Shown piece by piece: positions 13,201-15,580 of a stretch of DNA of 15,580 bases. The notes beneath the pieces were generated by a model. That model was not told the origin of the DNA and did no database searches. It saw only the letters and a program-made list of their open reading frames with translations. Every line of letters begins with the position of its first letter. Positions within the stretch are counted from its first letter, which is position 1. The stretch is from Chloroflexia bacterium (GTDB lineage Bacteria; Chloroflexota; Chloroflexia; Thermomicrobiales; UBA6265), in the NCBI GenBank assembly GCA_013694885.1, contig JACDBO010000378.1, positions 1 through 15,580 of the forward strand, in the 5' to 3' direction. Position numbers and translations under genes: made by a program.

Positions 13201-14982
13201 CTAGTCCGCCGCCATCTCCCCGTCGCGCCACTGCATCGTGTAGAGGGCGTAGTAGGCGCCGCGGCTGGCCATCAGTTCGTCGTGGGTGCCCATCTCGATG
13301 ATCCGGCCCTCGTCCATCACCACCACCTTGTCGGCCTCGCGGATCGTCGACAGGCGGTGGGCGATCACGAACGAGGTGCGGCCCACCAGCAGGCGGTGGA
13401 GCGCTTGCTGGATCAGTTTCTCGGTCTGCGTGTCGATGCTGCTCGTCGCCTCGTCCAGGATCAGGATCCGCGGGTCGGCGATCAGGGCGCGGGCAAAGGA
13501 GATCAACTGGCGCTGCCCGACGGAGAGGCTGACGCCCCGCTCCTGCACCTCGGTGTCGTAGCCTTCGGGCAGCAGGCGGATGAACTCGTGGGCGCCGACC
13601 TCCCGCGCCGCCGCCTCGACCTCGGCCAGCGTGGCGTCGGGGCGTGCGTAGCTGATGTTCTCGCGCACCGTGCTGCCGAACAGGAAGGTGTCCTGCAAGA
13701 CGATGCCGAGTTGGGAGCGCAAGGATGTCTGGGTCACGTCGCGGACATCATGCCCGTCGATGGTCAGGCTGCCGTCCCAGATGTCGACGAAGCGCATCAG
13801 CAGGTTGATCATCGAGCTTTTGCCGGCGCCGGTCTCGCCGACGAGGGCCACCGTCTCGCCCGGCTTGACGTGGAGGTCGATGTTGTGGAGGATCTCGGTC
13901 TCGCCGTAGCCGAAGACGACGTCGGTGTAGTCGACCCGCCCCTCGATCGGCGGCAACTGGTAGGCGTCGGGTTTGTCCTGCACCTCGGGTTGGACGTCGA
14001 GCACCTCGAAGATGCGCTCGCCGGCGGCCATCGCTGCCTGCAAGGTGGTGTATTGCTGGCTCAGGTCGCGGATCGGCGCGAAGAAGCGGTCGATCAGGGC
14101 GATGAACAGCACGAGCTGCCCGAGACTCAACGTCTCGTTGAAGACCAGCCGCCCACCGACGACGACGATCAGCGCCGTCGAGATCGCCGCGATCAGCGTC
14201 ACGATCGGGAAGAGGATCGAGGAGAGCCGCGCCGCGTCGACCGCGGCGTCGAGGTTGTCATGGTTGAGCCGGTAGAAGTGGCGAAAGTTGACCGGCTCGC
14301 GGGTGTAGGACTGGACGACCCGCATCCCGCTGATACTCTCGGCGAGGTTGCCGTTGACGATGCCGATCGTCCGCCGCGTGGCCCGGTAGGTCTCAATAGC
14401 CCGCTTCTGCCAGATGCGGGTGACCACCGTCATCACCGGCAGGACCGTAAAGGCCAGCAGCGCCAGCTTCCAGTTGGTCAGCAGCATGATGACGACGATC
14501 CCGACCAGCACCAGCACGTTGCTGAGCAAGCCGATCAGCGTCTGCGAGAACATCTCCTGCAAGACGCTGACATCGTTCTGGATGCGAGTCATCACCGCGC
14601 CGACGCCGCGCTTGTCGATGTAGCCGATACTCAGCGACTGCAAGTGGCGGAACATCCGGTTGCGCAGGTCGAAGACGACGCGGTTGCCGAGCCACGACGC
14701 CGAATAGAACTGGGCCCACATCGCCCCGAAGCGGAGCAGGACCGTGACGACGAAGATCGCGCCGAGCACGTTGAGGACCCACAACCGCTCGTCGCCACGC
14801 ACCTCATCGACCGCCAGGCTGAAGAGCCAGGGCAGCGCCAGATCGGTCGCCGTGACCAGCGCGATCAGCACGCCGGCGCCGACCAGCCGCCCTTTGTAGG
14901 GAAGGAGGTAGGCGGACAAACGCCGCGCGATGCGAGGGTCATAGGCTTTGCCGAGCAGGTCGTCGGGGTCGTACTGGCGCAT
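13201..14982 (-). CDS. ABC exporter half-transporter (membrane domain fused to ATPase), catalytically complete subunit
   Basis: A 593-residue MsbA/MdlB/LmrA-type half-transporter. Six membrane segments lie within about 33-300. The nucleotide-binding domain has Walker A GETGAGKS (382-389), Q-loop Gln430 (IVLQDTFLF), signature LSVGQ (486-490), Walker B ILILDE (506-511) with the catalytic Glu511, D-loop SSID and switch His542 (IAHRLSTI). The signature has Val instead of Gly at its third position. The start follows GGGGAGAG and lies 9 bases after the stop of the upstream ABC gene, so the two are one operon. The partner lacks the catalytic Glu and switch His, so this chain supplies the active Walker/His site, while its altered signature would face the partner's degenerate site. 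Substrates of such exporters are drugs, lipids or peptides; none can be assigned here. Confidence 0.95.
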   Translation of the reverse strand: MRQYDPDDLLGKAYDPRIARRLSAYLLPYKGRLVGAGVLIALVTATDLALPWLFSLAVDEVRGDERLWVLNVLGAIFVVTVLLRFGAMWAQFYSASWLGNRVVFDLRNRMFRHLQSLSIGYIDKRGVGAVMTRIQNDVSVLQEMFSQTLIGLLSNVLVLVGIVVIMLLTNWKLALLAFTVLPVMTVVTRIWQKRAIETYRATRRTIGIVNGNLAESISGMRVVQSYTREPVNFRHFYRLNHDNLDAAVDAARLSSILFPIVTLIAAISTALIVVVGGRLVFNETLSLGQLVLFIALIDRFFAPIRDLSQQYTTLQAAMAAGERIFEVLDVQPEVQDKPDAYQLPPIEGRVDYTDVVFGYGETEILHNIDLHVKPGETVALVGETGAGKSSMINLLMRFVDIWDGSLTIDGHDVRDVTQTSLRSQLGIVLQDTFLFGSTVRENISYARPDATLAEVEAAAREVGAHEFIRLLPEGYDTEVQERGVSLSVGQRQLISFARALIADPRILILDEATSSIDTQTEKLIQQALHRLLVGRTSFVIAHRLSTIREADKVVVMDEGRIIEMGTHDELMASRGAYYALYTMQWRDGEMAAD

Positions 14983-14991
14983 CGCTCTCCC

Positions 14992-15580
14992 CTACCGCCG
15001 CCGCTCGATGGCCGCGCTGCCGCTGGCGACCGGCTCGGTCGCCACCTCGTCCCGCTCGCCATCGGACGCGCGTGGCGTGTCTCCGGCGAGGGAGATAGCC
15101 GCTTCTTGGTCGCGCAGCTGGAGGTCGTAGAGGTCGCGGTAGAAACCGGGGCCGGCCAGCAGTTCGTCGTGGGTACCGCGCTGGGTGATCCGGCCCCCCT
15201 CGAAGACGAGGATCTGGTCGGCGTTCTTGATGGTGGTCAGCCGCTGGGCAATTACGAACGAGGTGCGCCCCGCCATCAGCCGGCGCAGGGCCTGCTGGAT
15301 CAGGTGCTCGGTCTCACTGTCGACGCTGCTGGTGGCGTCGTCGAGGATCAGGATTCGCGGGTCGAGCAGCAACGCCCGGGCGATGGCCACCCGCTGCCGC
15401 TGCCCACCGGAGAGCGACACGCCGCGCTCGCCGACGACGGTGTCGTAGCCGTTGGGCATCCGGGAGATGAACTCGTGGGCGCGGGCGGCCTTCGCCGCCG
15501 CGTGGACCTCGTCGAGGGTGGCGTCCGAACGCCCGTAGGCGATGTTCTCGCGGATCGTCACCGAGAAGAGGAAGGTCTCC
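14992..15580 (-). CDS. ABC exporter half-transporter, degenerate-site subunit (5' part outside window)
   Basis: The C-terminal 195 residues or so of an ATP-binding domain; the frame is open to the right edge, reading ETFLFSVTIRENIAYG from the Q-loop region. The signature is canonical (LSGGQ). Walker B reads ILILDD, with Asp in place of the catalytic Glu, and the switch histidine is Gln (VIAQRLTTIKNADQ). These two changes are the hallmark of the degenerate subunit in heterodimeric exporters such as TM287/288, LmrCD and BmrCD. The partner gene follows after 9 bases. The tail beyond the ATPase (about 35 residues, acidic then basic) is variable. The start seen at 15561 is an internal codon, not the true start. 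The membrane domain must lie to the right of the window. Confidence 0.96.
   Translation of the reverse strand, partial: ETFLFSVTIRENIAYGRSDATLDEVHAAAKAARAHEFISRMPNGYDTVVGERGVSLSGGQRQRVAIARALLLDPRILILDDATSSVDSETEHLIQQALRRLMAGRTSFVIAQRLTTIKNADQILVFEGGRITQRGTHDELLAGPGFYRDLYDLQLRDQEAAISLAGDTPRASDGERDEVATEPVASGSAAIERRR

Overview
The window is high-GC bacterial DNA. Two solute-binding proteins carry twin-arginine signals and Ala/Pro-rich 'TPAASPVA'-type low-complexity segments. Together with the gene mix this suggests a Chloroflexota genome of the Thermomicrobia type; that assignment is an inference from style, not from a marker gene. There is no rRNA, tRNA, CRISPR array or transposase, and no gene-free stretch longer than about 205 bases.

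Layout. (1) 1-2228, minus strand: an ABC sugar-import pair, with a Tat-exported solute-binding protein followed by a MalF/UgpA-type permease that runs off the left edge. (2) 2426-3547, minus: a medium-chain dehydrogenase with altered zinc ligands. (3) 3678-9324, plus: a GntR/LacI-type chimeric regulator, a second Tat-exported solute-binding protein and two cysteine-type sulfatases that overlap by 8 bases. (4) 9338-10237 (minus) and 10436-11224 (plus): two divergent TIM-barrel sugar isomerase/epimerase proteins. The second has the full active-site spacing of D-tagatose/D-psicose 3-epimerases. (5) 11327-13000: a small accessory patch with a decayed alpha/beta-hydrolase remnant, a BrnT/BrnA toxin-antitoxin pair and a hypothetical gene whose start appears frameshifted. 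(6) 13201-15580, minus: the two halves of an asymmetric, heterodimeric ABC exporter; the upstream half is cut by the right edge.

How the genes may work together. Parts 1-4 look like one catabolic region. Binding proteins capture a small, possibly sulfated sugar or polyol and the permease imports it. The sulfatases, which lack visible signal peptides, would remove sulfate in the cytoplasm, and the dehydrogenase and epimerase/isomerase pair would convert the carbon skeleton. The regulator gene has a strong promoter overlapped by a 7+9+7 inverted repeat, a likely autoregulatory operator. The substrate cannot be named from sequence alone.

Non-coding structure is rich. Heptamer tandem repeats sit directly 3' of three minus-strand genes. 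A dispersed palindrome occurs in opposite orientations near the two ends of the window. Perfect inverted repeats lie in several leaders and gene gaps. The BrnT/BrnA promoter carries two TGTCNGACA boxes spaced 10 bp centre to centre.
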